A stretch of 64,000 bases of DNA from Sulfurospirillum sp036802865 (GTDB lineage: Bacteria; Campylobacterota; Campylobacteria; Campylobacterales; Sulfurospirillaceae), in the NCBI RefSeq assembly GCF_036802865.1, contig NZ_DAIRVK010000005.1, forward strand, positions 1-64,000. The letters are read 5' to 3'. Under the pieces are notes generated by a model, which worked only from the letters and a program-made list of their open reading frames with translations, was not told where the DNA came from and searched no databases. Positions 48,140 to 57,118 of the stretch are shown here, piece after piece. A program made the translations under genes and the position numbers. The first letter of the stretch is position 1; each line of letters starts with the position of its first letter.

Positions 48140-48814
48140 ATGAAATACCCTCCAATTTTTATTACTGCGACCAATACCGATGTTGGCAAAACCTATACCA
48201 CACTCAAACTTCTTGAAGCCTTGTCTGCCAAAGGATTAAAAGTAGGTGTAATGAAGCCTATTGAAACGGGTGTTGTGACACATCCTCAAGATGCTACACT
48301 GTTATTTGAAACTGCTAAGCGCCTTAATCCTGCACTTGAAGTCCTTAAACTCCGTGATATTACACCGTATCAATTTGAACTTCCCGCTGCACCTTATGTT
48401 GCAAAAGGGCGTAAGAAGGTGAGTCTTGAGCTGTTGGAGAGCGCTTATGCGAAGATTGAAGCGTTGTGTGATATTGTCCTTATTGAAGGGGCTGGTGGAC
48501 TTTTAGTCCCCATAGAAGAAGACCTTTACATGTACGATTTTATTCGTCTCTTTAATGCTAAAACATTGCTTGTTGGGCACGATAAATTAGGGTGCATCAA
48601 CGATGTCTTACTCAATCTTCATCTTTTGGATAGTTTGGGGGTTGATGATTATGAGTGGTGTATTAATTTTAAAGAAGATCGTGGCTCTTTTGATGAAATC
48701 ACTCTGCCATTTTTCAAAAAACTATTTGGCAGAGTGCTTTCACTCCAAGAAAATATGAATGAAATTATTGAGAGTTTAGTAGTTTACCGTGACAGTAATG
48801 TGGATAAACTCTAG
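48140..48814 (+). CDS. bioD: BioD, dethiobiotin synthetase
   Basis: A 224-residue ATP-dependent carboxylase that closes the ureido ring of dethiobiotin. The P-loop is FITATNTDVGKTYTTLKLLE at residues 7-26, KPIETGV (about 41-47) binds substrate and VLIEGAGGLLVPIEEDLYMY carries the second nucleotide motif. It has its own promoter. bioF is 20 kb away, and no bioA or bioB is present. The last 39 bases overlap the convergent glycine-zipper gene, an unusually long antisense overlap. Confidence 0.93.
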   Translation: MKYPPIFITATNTDVGKTYTTLKLLEALSAKGLKVGVMKPIETGVVTHPQDATLLFETAKRLNPALEVLKLRDITPYQFELPAAPYVAKGRKKVSLELLESAYAKIEALCDIVLIEGAGGLLVPIEEDLYMYDFIRLFNAKTLLVGHDKLGCINDVLLNLHLLDSLGVDDYEWCINFKEDRGSFDEITLPFFKKLFGRVLSLQENMNEIIESLVVYRDSNVDKL

Positions 48815-49303
48815 TGGTTGGTCAGAATATTTCACAATAGATTGATTTTTATAGGTTGCCGTATTGCGGTATCCCATAAATTTTTCTGCACTTTTCTCCT
48901 CATAACGGGTTGTACAACGTCTTTCTGTGCGATACGTTGGAGGAGGAGGTGGCGAATAACTGTTTTGCTCAGCCAAATTTTTACCTACCAATGTTCCCAC
49001 AATCGCACCACCCACAGTTGCGGCTGTATTGCCTCTACCACTGCCAATTTGATGCCCTAAAACACCACCTGCAACACCGCCAAGAACGCCACCCACAACA
49101 CCGCTACCATCGTTACTTTGAGGTGCAGGAGCATAGTGTGTTTCAATTTGTTCATCCCAGCACTCTTGATAAGGAACACGAGATGTGACCATGCGATATT
49201 CTGGCTTACTTGTAATAACGCGAACCTCTTCTTGAAAGCTCATACTCTCTGCATAAAGGAGAGGACCTAAAAGTAGAAGTGGCGCATAAAAGATTTTTTT
49301 CAT
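48776..49303 (-). CDS. exported glycine-zipper protein
   Basis: A 175-residue envelope protein with a signal peptide (about 1-18, ending LLYAES). The centre holds a glycine-zipper membrane hairpin, GVVGGVLGGVAGGVLGHQIG and VGGAIVGTLVGKNLAE (about 68-110), as in SlyB/17-kDa antigen-like proteins. A PPPPP run and a basic C-terminal domain with two cysteines (RRCTTRYEEK) follow. There is no lipobox. It is convergent with bioD and shares 39 bases with it. It is likely an outer-membrane or periplasmic stability protein. Confidence 0.8.
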   Translation of the reverse strand: MKKIFYAPLLLLGPLLYAESMSFQEEVRVITSKPEYRMVTSRVPYQECWDEQIETHYAPAPQSNDGSGVVGGVLGGVAGGVLGHQIGSGRGNTAATVGGAIVGTLVGKNLAEQNSYSPPPPPTYRTERRCTTRYEEKSAEKFMGYRNTATYKNQSIVKYSDQPLEFIHITVTVNY

Positions 49304-49410
49304 GTATTCTCCTTTTTTTCGAATTGTAGCACAGTGATTTGAATGAAGTGTTAACGAAACTTACAGTCAAAATTTGTTATTATTTTTGCAAAATCATCAA
49401 GGAGCGGTGC

Positions 49411-50283
49411 GTGAACCATTTGATTAATACACGAGATTTTTCGTTGGAAGAGATAGAGCAGTTGCTTGAACGTGCAACAGAATTTTTGGATGAAAAACCA
49501 CGAGAAATTTTGAAAAACAAAACGGTCATCACCATCTTTTTTGAAAATTCAACCAGAACACGCAGTAGTTTTGAAATAGCGGCAAAACGCCTTGGTGCGA
49601 TGGTCGTGAGTCTTGATGTCTCACGTAGCTCTTCTAGCAAAGGCGAGACCCTTTTTGATACCGCGGCAAACCTCGATGCGATGGGGCCTGATGCCATTGT
49701 GGTGCGTCATAAAAGCTCAGGTGTGCCACACATCTTAGCCAACTATGTCAATTGCCCGATTGTCAATGGCGGAGACGGCGCTCACGCGCACCCAACACAA
49801 GCATTATTGGATCTTTTTACCATGAAACGCCATTTTGGTGATGTTAGAGGCAAGAAAGTAGCGATTGTTGGCGATATTAAAAATTCACGTGTTGCGAATA
49901 GCAATATCGAGCTTTTGGCTCGTGTGGGTGTTGAAGTGATTTTGGTAGGACCACCGCATTTCCTTCCTCAAACAGATCTTCGTGTGTATCACCGTATTGA
50001 AGAGGTCATTGATGAAGTTGATGTTATTATGAGTTTACGTGCTCAAACGGAGCGTCATGCCAATCAGATTTACGCATCACTCAAGGACTATGGAACTGAT
50101 TTTTGTATTACGTCAAAATTGATGGGAGATCGTGACATTATCATCCTTCATCCAGGTCCCGTACACCGCAATGTTGATGTGGATGATTTTATGATGAAAG
50201 ATCCACGTTCAAAAATTTTAGAGCAAGTTAAAAACGGTGTAGCCGTACGAATGGCGGTTTTGGAGAAATTGATTGAACATTGA
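49411..50283 (+). CDS. pyrB: PyrB, aspartate carbamoyltransferase catalytic subunit
   Basis: A 290-residue enzyme that makes carbamoyl-aspartate in pyrimidine synthesis. The carbamoyl-phosphate loop is FFENSTRTRSSFEIAAKRLG and the family motif GAHAHPTQALLDLFTMKRHF follows. The C-terminus has ILHPGPVHRNVDVD. I place the start at the GTG at 49411, with AAGGAG six bases upstream; the frame is open to 49339 but without a site. The size fits the Campylobacter enzyme. It overlaps pabB by 11 bases and corresponds to Cj1098. Confidence 0.96.
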   Translation: MNHLINTRDFSLEEIEQLLERATEFLDEKPREILKNKTVITIFFENSTRTRSSFEIAAKRLGAMVVSLDVSRSSSSKGETLFDTAANLDAMGPDAIVVRHKSSGVPHILANYVNCPIVNGGDGAHAHPTQALLDLFTMKRHFGDVRGKKVAIVGDIKNSRVANSNIELLARVGVEVILVGPPHFLPQTDLRVYHRIEEVIDEVDVIMSLRAQTERHANQIYASLKDYGTDFCITSKLMGDRDIIILHPGPVHRNVDVDDFMMKDPRSKILEQVKNGVAVRMAVLEKLIEH

Positions 50284-51235
50284 GTTTGCTTCCAAACTCA
50301 ATGCTTTTGGAAAAATTCGAGAGCCTTTTTTCTTTGTCATCGACTATGCTGCCAAGCACTTTTATGTCGCTACTTTAACAACATTAGAAAGCGACATTTT
50401 ATACCAGTTACAAACTCAAACCAATGCTATGAATGATGTTATATGTCAAAAATTTGTTTGGCAAAAAAATTATCCAAACAAAAAACATCATTCTCAACAT
50501 GTTGAAGAAGTCATCGAAGAGATTAAAGCGGGAAATACGTATATGCTTAATCTTACAGCGCCTACAGACGTAAAGCTCTCTTGTGATCTTAAAACCCTTT
50601 TTTACAGTGCGAATGCTCCATTTAAACTCTGTTATAAAGAAAAATTCGTCTGTTTTTCTCCTGAGCGTTTTGTTAAGATTGCAGCCAATCAGATTAGTAC
50701 GTATCCGATGAAAGGTACGATTGATGCATCTGTTCACAAGGCAGAAGAGATCATTTTAACCGATGAAAAAGAAAAAGCGGAGCATGTGATGGTCGTTGAT
50801 CTTTTACGCAATGATCTTTCTATGGTCTCAAAAGAGGTGCGTGTCGAGCAGTTTCGTTATATTGAAAAAATTCAAGCTGGCACTAAAGAGCTTCTTCAAG
50901 TTAGCTCCAAAATTACAGGAAAATTGGACGAAAATTGGCATGATCGTGTCGGAGATATTATCGCAACATTGCTTCCAGCAGGTTCGATCAGTGGGACGCC
51001 TAAACGCAGCAGTGTGGAGATTATTGAGCGTATTGAAGGGTATGATCGAGGCTTTTTTACAGGTGTTTTTGGCGTCTATGATGGAGAGAGTTTGGATAGT
51101 GCCGTGATGATCCGCTTTTTAGAAAAAGCGAAAGAGGGGTATGTCTTTAAAAGTGGTGGAGGCATAACGCTTTTAAGTGATGCTTCAAAGGAGTACGATG
51201 AACTGTGTGACAAAGTCTATATTCCCGTGTTTTGA
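50273..51235 (+). CDS. pabB: PabB-like aminodeoxychorismate synthase component I
   Basis: A 320-residue chorismate-binding enzyme, shorter than the E. coli PabB because the N-terminal subdomain is reduced. Catalytic-domain motifs are EIKAGNTYMLNLTAPTDV, STYPMKGTIDAS, VVDLLRNDLSMVSKEV and LLPAGSISGTPKRSSVEIIE, with GFFTGVFGVYDGESLDSAV. It aminates chorismate towards p-aminobenzoate for folate. Start is a TTG at 50273 inside the end of pyrB. PabC follows with a 38-base overlap. Confidence 0.9.
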   Translation: MNIEFASKLNAFGKIREPFFFVIDYAAKHFYVATLTTLESDILYQLQTQTNAMNDVICQKFVWQKNYPNKKHHSQHVEEVIEEIKAGNTYMLNLTAPTDVKLSCDLKTLFYSANAPFKLCYKEKFVCFSPERFVKIAANQISTYPMKGTIDASVHKAEEIILTDEKEKAEHVMVVDLLRNDLSMVSKEVRVEQFRYIEKIQAGTKELLQVSSKITGKLDENWHDRVGDIIATLLPAGSISGTPKRSSVEIIERIEGYDRGFFTGVFGVYDGESLDSAVMIRFLEKAKEGYVFKSGGGITLLSDASKEYDELCDKVYIPVF

Positions 51236-51791
51236 AACATTAAAATCGGTTGATGGAGCTGTGCAACATCTCACCTTTCACCAAGCACGGTTTGATAAAA
51301 CACGAAAAGAATTGTATGGGAAAACGCATCAAATAACACTCAGTGAATACGTAACCCCACCTCAAAATTTTACAGGTAGAGTGCGGGTTGAATACGACGC
51401 CCAGATTCAAAAGATTGAGTATATTTCCTACATTCCACGCCGTATTCAAACATTTGCCTGTGTGGAAGCGAATATAGATTATGCGTTTAAATACTGCAAT
51501 AGAGAAGCATTCAATACACATTTAAACTCCAGTGTTGATGATGTTCTGTTTACATGGAATGGCGAACTCAAAGATACGAGTATTGCAAATATTGCGCTCT
51601 TCTTGGATGGCGAATGGAAAACACCACTTCGTCCTCTTTTAGAAGGCACTACCCGAGCAAGATTATTAGCCAGTGGACTGCTTAAAGCTGAAGTTTTGAG
51701 CCTTAAAAGCCTTCAAAAAGCCGAGAAATTTGCTATAATGAATGCACTTATAGGGTTTTGTATTATCGAAAATGTATGTATTAAGGACTAA
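51198..51791 (+). CDS. pabC: PabC-like aminodeoxychorismate lyase (class IV aminotransferase fold)
   Basis: A 197-residue class IV PLP protein that would split aminodeoxychorismate into p-aminobenzoate and pyruvate. It is shorter than typical PabC (about 260). The candidate PLP lysine is K98 in FKYCNREAFN, followed by VLFTWNGELKDTSIANIALF and EGTTRARLLASGLL. I chose the ATG at 51198 with AAGGAG upstream; the frame begins at 51177. It overlaps pabB by 38 bases, which supports a joint function. Such short forms are seen fused to PabB in other bacteria. Confidence 0.82.
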   Translation: MNCVTKSIFPCFETLKSVDGAVQHLTFHQARFDKTRKELYGKTHQITLSEYVTPPQNFTGRVRVEYDAQIQKIEYISYIPRRIQTFACVEANIDYAFKYCNREAFNTHLNSSVDDVLFTWNGELKDTSIANIALFLDGEWKTPLRPLLEGTTRARLLASGLLKAEVLSLKSLQKAEKFAIMNALIGFCIIENVCIKD

Positions 51792-51794
51792 AAT

Positions 51795-53516
51795 TTGAAT
51801 TGGGATCTCTCAGCACTGTACGAAAATGAAGCATTATTGGAAGCAGATTTAAAGGATGCCGCGTCGCGTGCAAAAAGTCTTGAATGTATTTGCCGTGGGA
51901 AACTTAAAGAGTTACACGTAAACGAATTTTTAGAGTCAATCCGCGAGTATGAAGCAATCAATGAGAAGTTAGGGCGCATTATGACCTACGCGTTTTTAAA
52001 ATTTGCCACGAACAGTGACAATGGTGGGTTTTACGCTAAATATCAACAAGCCCATACCAACATTGCTGAAAATCTTCTCTTTTTTGAACTTGAGTTTAAC
52101 AAACTTTCCAAACCAAAACAAGAAGAACTGATTGCAGCTAGTCCGATGTATACCTATTATTTAGAGTCGTTGATGGAAGAAAAGCCGTATCAGCTGAGTC
52201 AAAAAGAAGAGCGTATTCTTCTGAAAAAAGAGATGACCTCTGCGTCTGCATTTAGTAGACTTTTTGATGAACACTTTAGCCGTTTGAAGTTTGCATATGA
52301 GGGCGAAAAACTCTCAGAAGAGGAGATCCTTAGTAAGCTCCAAGATGCAGACCGCAACGTCAGAAAGAAGGCGGCTAATGCTTTTACAAAGGGTTTAAAA
52401 CCACATCAACCCCTTCTTGCCTATATTTTCAATATGATTAAAACCGATCTTGCCAGTGAGTGTGAACTTCGTGGTTATAAAAATGCTGAACAACCACGCC
52501 ATATGGACAATAAAATTACACAAAAAAGTGTCGATGCTCTTGTTAAAAGTGCGGAGAGTAGCTTTCATTTAGTGCAAGACTACTACGCTACTAAAGCAAA
52601 ACTTTTGGGACTACCTGAACTTTATGAGTATGACCGTTACGCGCCATTGGAAGATTCCAATGCAACGTATGATTTTGCAACATCTAAACAGATAGTCCTC
52701 GATGCCTTTCAAAAGTTTAATCCTAAATTTTATGATATTGCTTCGATGGCATTTGAAAAAGGGTGGATTGATGTTTTCCCTAAAGATAAAAAACGAGGGG
52801 GTGCTTTTTCACATCCTGCAACCCCTGCAACCCATCCGTATGTCCTTTTAAATCATACCGATACGAGACGGGATCTTTTCACGCTTGCCCATGAATTGGG
52901 ACATGCTATCCATCAGTATCTTTCTCGTGATGTAGGTTATCTTGGCAGTGATACGCCTTTGACAACTTCGGAAACAGCTTCCGTTTTTGCTGAGATGCTT
53001 GTTTTTGATGCGATTAAAGATCATTTGAGCGCAAGTGAAAAACGTTCTTTGTATGCCAGTAAAATTGAAGATATTTTTTCCACGTTGTATCGTCAAATTA
53101 ACTTCACAACTTTTGAGCGTAAAGTGCATGCCCATGAGGGAGAATTAGACCTTAATACGTTTAATAAATTTTGGATAGAAGAGAGCCAAAAAATGTTTGG
53201 TAAAAGTATTACACTCTCTAAAGATTATACCCTTTGGTGGAGTTATATACCTCATTTTATTCACTCTCCATTTTACTGTTATGCCTACAGTTATGGGCAG
53301 TTACTTGTTTTAGCGCTTTATGGACTTTATAAAAAAAGTGACAAAGTACTCTTTGTACAAAACTACACCAGCTTTCTGAGTGCTGGAGGAAGCCAAAGTC
53401 CTAAAGAATTGATCAAAAAATTTGGTTTTGATATTGAAGATGAGCATTTTTGGCAATTAGGTATTTCTGAAATAGAATCCCTCTTAAAAGAGTTTAAAGG
53501 AATGTGCGATGCTTGA
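51795..53516 (+). CDS. pepF: PepF-type oligoendopeptidase (M3 family)
   Basis: A 573-residue zinc peptidase that cuts short peptides in the cytoplasm. The zinc motif is HELGH (366-370) in LFTLAHELGHAIHQYL, with the third ligand glutamate in the TSETASVFAEMLVFD helix. The C-terminal SPFYCYAYSYGQLLVLALYG is also characteristic. Start is a TTG at 51795 preceded by AAGGA. It follows pabC by three bases and overlaps the next gene by eight. Position matches Cj1099. Confidence 0.93.
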   Translation: MNWDLSALYENEALLEADLKDAASRAKSLECICRGKLKELHVNEFLESIREYEAINEKLGRIMTYAFLKFATNSDNGGFYAKYQQAHTNIAENLLFFELEFNKLSKPKQEELIAASPMYTYYLESLMEEKPYQLSQKEERILLKKEMTSASAFSRLFDEHFSRLKFAYEGEKLSEEEILSKLQDADRNVRKKAANAFTKGLKPHQPLLAYIFNMIKTDLASECELRGYKNAEQPRHMDNKITQKSVDALVKSAESSFHLVQDYYATKAKLLGLPELYEYDRYAPLEDSNATYDFATSKQIVLDAFQKFNPKFYDIASMAFEKGWIDVFPKDKKRGGAFSHPATPATHPYVLLNHTDTRRDLFTLAHELGHAIHQYLSRDVGYLGSDTPLTTSETASVFAEMLVFDAIKDHLSASEKRSLYASKIEDIFSTLYRQINFTTFERKVHAHEGELDLNTFNKFWIEESQKMFGKSITLSKDYTLWWSYIPHFIHSPFYCYAYSYGQLLVLALYGLYKKSDKVLFVQNYTSFLSAGGSQSPKELIKKFGFDIEDEHFWQLGISEIESLLKEFKGMCDA

Positions 53517-53961
53517 AGACTTACTGGGAAGTGAAGAGTTTCATGGATTGATGAAAAGACACGCCAAAGAGGTGTTGGAGCAGTTGCTTAAACGGGGGGT
53601 CAATTTTTCGATTTTGACCAATATCTCGGATGTTACATTTGATCCTGCTTTACCTTCTGAAATTCGTCAAAATTTCAAACCTATTACCATGTTTTTTCTA
53701 GCGGGGTATACGTTTGAAAGTACACAAATTTACAATGGCAGAATCAGCTTTGAAGCAGGTTTTGGAAATGATAATTTTGGTTCTTTAGTCAGTTTACCTC
53801 TTGATGCAATTTTGCAAGTTGTCATTGAGGAAATCCCTATTTTTATCAATTTAAGTACACCACCTAAAGTGACTGTTCAAGTACCGAAAGGAACGGGACT
53901 TAAACGCTCTATGGAAGCTTTTATGTCCAATCCCAACAATCATAAGTTGATTAAAAAGTAG
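53509..53961 (+). CDS. unknown conserved protein, possible SspB-like fold
   Basis: A 150-residue soluble protein. The first 40 residues are helical (FHGLMKRHAKEVLEQLLKRG), then strands follow: VNFSILTNISDVTFDPALP, and ISFEAGFGNDNFGSLVSLPL with DAILQVVIEEIPIFINLS. This order resembles the SspB ClpXP adaptor, where a strand like VSFNARFGG precedes VPLAAVLAIYARENG. The likeness is visual and needs a profile test. The C-terminus ends basic (NPNNHKLIKK). It overlaps pepF by eight bases. Position matches Cj1100. Confidence 0.6.
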   Translation: MLEDLLGSEEFHGLMKRHAKEVLEQLLKRGVNFSILTNISDVTFDPALPSEIRQNFKPITMFFLAGYTFESTQIYNGRISFEAGFGNDNFGSLVSLPLDAILQVVIEEIPIFINLSTPPKVTVQVPKGTGLKRSMEAFMSNPNNHKLIKK

Positions 53962-53962
53962 T

Positions 53963-54868
53963 CTAGGCTTTAATGTCTTGTTTGCTCATGATGTAGTTGA
54001 TAACATTGTCAATCAACGCATCGTGTTTACGATCTTTGATGTAGCAGAGGTAAAGCATACGGGTGAGTTTTAAACCTTTCATTTTTGTTGTGTATAAAAG
54101 CCCTTTTTCCACTTCATCCGCAATAATATGTTTAGAGAGAATTGAAACCGTAGGTGTGTCTTCAATGCTTGCTTTCATAAGCGTATGTTTTACTGCTGTT
54201 GAGCTTGTAACAATACTTTTTACTTTGAAACTTTTACAGTCCACATCCATTTTTTCAAATGTTTCATGAATGATTTTACGTGTGTTAGACTCTTCTTCAC
54301 GACATATCCAATTGTACGAGAGCAAGTCCTCTTTTTTAACTATTTTAGGCAGAGGCGAGCGAGATGTGATGACAAGTTCATCTTCTAACCACTCACGATA
54401 AATAATGCCTTCTTGAAAAATAGGCGCTTCAATAAGGGCTAAATCAACTTTCCTATCGAGAAGCTTTTCCGTAATTTCGACAGCATCTTCTACTTTGAGC
54501 ATAACATTGTTTTTAATAGCTTCTTGAATGTCATTGAGAAAATCTGGCAAGATGTAGTTACCAATGACGGGTGATGCCCCAAGGACAAAAATAACCTCTT
54601 TATTGACCAAACGAAGCATCTCACGCTCTGCTGCTAAAAGGTGTCTTTCAAGCTTTATGGCCACCTTATAGAGTTCTTCTCCCGCAGTGGTAAGTTTAAT
54701 GCCATTTTTTTTACGATCGACAATTTGGATGTCTAAGTACTCTTCTAAAAGTTTGATTTGTTGTGTGACCGCAGGTTGGCTAATTCCAAGCTTTTTAGAG
54801 GCTTTAGAGAAGCTTTTTTCGCGAACAACCGTTAAAAAGGTTTCTACTTTAGAGAAATCTTTCAGCAT
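53963..54868 (-). CDS. LysR-family transcriptional regulator
   Basis: A 301-residue LTTR. The winged helix-turn-helix covers residues 1-62 (FLTVVREKSFSKASKKLGIS, then QPAVTQQIKLLEEYLDIQIV), followed by a linker helix and a periplasmic-binding-type effector domain from about 90. The sequence type is close to CysB/CbbR-like members, but the ligand is unknown. AAGGATAATTCA precedes the ATG. It lies convergent to the SspB-like gene and divergent to the helicase, between genes that are adjacent in C. jejuni, so it is an insertion into a conserved block. Confidence 0.9.
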   Translation of the reverse strand: MLKDFSKVETFLTVVREKSFSKASKKLGISQPAVTQQIKLLEEYLDIQIVDRKKNGIKLTTAGEELYKVAIKLERHLLAAEREMLRLVNKEVIFVLGASPVIGNYILPDFLNDIQEAIKNNVMLKVEDAVEITEKLLDRKVDLALIEAPIFQEGIIYREWLEDELVITSRSPLPKIVKKEDLLSYNWICREEESNTRKIIHETFEKMDVDCKSFKVKSIVTSSTAVKHTLMKASIEDTPTVSILSKHIIADEVEKGLLYTTKMKGLKLTRMLYLCYIKDRKHDALIDNVINYIMSKQDIKA

Positions 54869-55030
54869 TGAATTATCCTTATAAGTTTCTTTTATAACTG
54901 TAAACGATTATAACGAAAAATAATAGTAAAAACAATGTACAAAGATAAGACATTTTTTTCAAAAGACAGCCTTATATATGTGCGAATTGCCTGTAAAAAG
55001 TCAATGGAGTTTTGCTTAAACTTTTTTTGC

Positions 55031-55036
55031 TATAAT
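55031..55036 (+). promoter_or_regulatory. -10 box of the helicase operon
   Basis: TTTTTTTGCTATAAT, the classical extended -10 of this phylum, 37 bases before the helicase ATG. It probably drives helicase-truB-csrA-ispE-smpB. Confidence 0.6.
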
Positions 55037-55072
55037 AAATACAATTTATATCATAAAAAAGTAGATGAACCT

Positions 55073-57118
55073 ATGCAAGATTTAGCGATGTTAAACGAAT
55101 CACAACAAGATGCGGTAAAGTGTGTAGATGGTCCTGTACTTATCTTGGCAGGGGCAGGTAGTGGAAAGACAAAAACGATCACTTCGCGTTTAGCTTATTT
55201 GCTCTCTTTGGGCATTCCTCCTGCAAATACGTTAACACTGACATTTACCAACAAAGCAGCCAGTGAGATGCGAGAGCGTGCTATGGCGATGATTGAAGAG
55301 CATAGTTATCCACCACTTTTATGTACTTTTCATAAATTTGGGCTACTTTTTTTAAAGTTTCATATTGAAAAAATTGGGCGTAAAAACAGCTTTGTGGTTA
55401 TTGATACGGATGATAAGAAGCGTATCTTGAAGAGCTTTAGCACCAACACAGAACTTTCAACAGGAATGATTTCCAGTGAGATTTCACGTTATAAAACTTC
55501 GCTGATTGACCCTAAAGTAGCATGGGAAAAAGCGGAACAAAAAAGTTACCAAGTCATTGCAAAATTGTATGAACAATACGAAGACTACTTACAATCCAAT
55601 AACTTAGTTGACTTTGATGATCTTTTAGTGCTTCCGTATAAGATTTTAGAAGGCGATGATGCTTTGTGTGAGGAAGTCAGTAAGCGTTATCAATACATTA
55701 TGGTTGATGAGTACCAAGACACCAACGAACTTCAGTACAAATTGCTTCGCAAGCTTTGCCATACACACAGTAACCTTTGTGTTGTGGGTGATGATGACCA
55801 GAGCATTTACGGATGGCGTGGGGCTAATATTAAAAATATTTTGGAATTCCACGAGTCGTTTGATAATGTCAAAATTGTCAAGTTAGAGAAAAACTATCGT
55901 TCAACAACCCAAATCCTTAAAGCGGCAAATGACTTAATCGAGCACAATCGTGGACGTATTGGTAAGGTACTTGAAAGTACCAAGGGGGAAGGCAAAGCTA
56001 TCGATGTGATGGACTCACACGATGAGAATCAAGAAGCACTCTCCATCGCGAAGCGCATTAAAAAGTTGATTGAAAGTGGCGTAAGTCCAAATGAAATCGC
56101 TGTTTTATACCGTATCAACGCATTGAGTCGTTCACTGGAAGAGGGGCTAAATAAAGAGAAAATTCCTTACAATATGGTCGGCGGTGTGAAGTTCTACGAA
56201 CGTGCTGAGGTCAAAGATGTCATCAGTTACCTTCGTGTCATTGCCAATCCTCATGATGACTTTTCCATCAAACGCATTATTAACCGCCCAAAACGGGGGC
56301 TTGGCAAAGTGACGATTGAGCGTATTATTAAATCAGCATATGACAATCGCCAGTCCATTTATGAGTATATTACGTGTAATGAAAGTGCCATCGAAAAAGA
56401 AGCGACCAAAAAAGCTTCGTTGGCGCTTAAAGAGTTTGTTCAAAACATTGCGCATATGCAAAGCATTCAAGAAAATTCAACCTATGATATGATCGATGCA
56501 ATCGAAGAGTCGTTTTCGATTAAAGAGTATTATAACAATCAACCCGATTCTCTGGATCGGCTCTCTAACATTGATGAGTTTTACGGACTTTTCCGTGACT
56601 ATGTGAAACAAAACCCTCAAATGGGTGTGGATGATTTTTTAAATGAGCTGGCATTGCAGAGCGATCAAGATCAAATTGACAGCGAGAATATCTCGATTAT
56701 GAGTATTCATGCGAGTAAAGGTTTGGAGTTTGAGTATCTGTTTGTTATTGGGTTGGAAGAGGGATTTTTCCCACTCATAGGAGACGGTAGCGACATCGAA
56801 GAGGAACGACGGCTTGGGTATGTTGCCATTACGCGTGCAAAAAAAGAGTTGACGCTCAGTTTCTCAGGAAGTCGTTTTTACAAAGGTCGCAGAACTGAGC
56901 TTACCAAAAGTCGTTTTCTTAAGGAAGCTGGCGTATGTGAAGGCAGTCTCATTTTGGAAAAAACAACGTCATTCAAAAAAGGTGATCTTGTCAAACATAA
57001 AATTTTTGGTATGGGGCGTGTTACAGAAGTGAGCAAAGTAGGGCGTGAGTTTAAATTGCAGATCAACTTTAGCGGAACACGAAGGGATATTTTAGCTTCA
57101 TTTGTGGAGAAGATATAG
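55073..57118 (+). CDS. UvrD/Rep-type DNA helicase
   Basis: A 681-residue superfamily 1A helicase. Q motif LNESQQDAVKCVDGP, Walker A LAGAGSGKTKTITSRLAYLL-type segment, motif II MVDEYQDTNELQ, motif III GDDDQSIYGWRGANIKN, and the later SIHASKGLEFEYLFVIGLEE and GYVAITRAKKELTLS are all present. It unwinds 3'-5' in repair or replication restart. The ATG at 55073 is the first after the promoter at 55031; an open frame to 54935 would cover it. It corresponds to Cj1101. Its last base is the first of the truB GTG. Confidence 0.94.
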   Translation: MQDLAMLNESQQDAVKCVDGPVLILAGAGSGKTKTITSRLAYLLSLGIPPANTLTLTFTNKAASEMRERAMAMIEEHSYPPLLCTFHKFGLLFLKFHIEKIGRKNSFVVIDTDDKKRILKSFSTNTELSTGMISSEISRYKTSLIDPKVAWEKAEQKSYQVIAKLYEQYEDYLQSNNLVDFDDLLVLPYKILEGDDALCEEVSKRYQYIMVDEYQDTNELQYKLLRKLCHTHSNLCVVGDDDQSIYGWRGANIKNILEFHESFDNVKIVKLEKNYRSTTQILKAANDLIEHNRGRIGKVLESTKGEGKAIDVMDSHDENQEALSIAKRIKKLIESGVSPNEIAVLYRINALSRSLEEGLNKEKIPYNMVGGVKFYERAEVKDVISYLRVIANPHDDFSIKRIINRPKRGLGKVTIERIIKSAYDNRQSIYEYITCNESAIEKEATKKASLALKEFVQNIAHMQSIQENSTYDMIDAIEESFSIKEYYNNQPDSLDRLSNIDEFYGLFRDYVKQNPQMGVDDFLNELALQSDQDQIDSENISIMSIHASKGLEFEYLFVIGLEEGFFPLIGDGSDIEEERRLGYVAITRAKKELTLSFSGSRFYKGRRTELTKSRFLKEAGVCEGSLILEKTTSFKKGDLVKHKIFGMGRVTEVSKVGREFKLQINFSGTRRDILASFVEKI

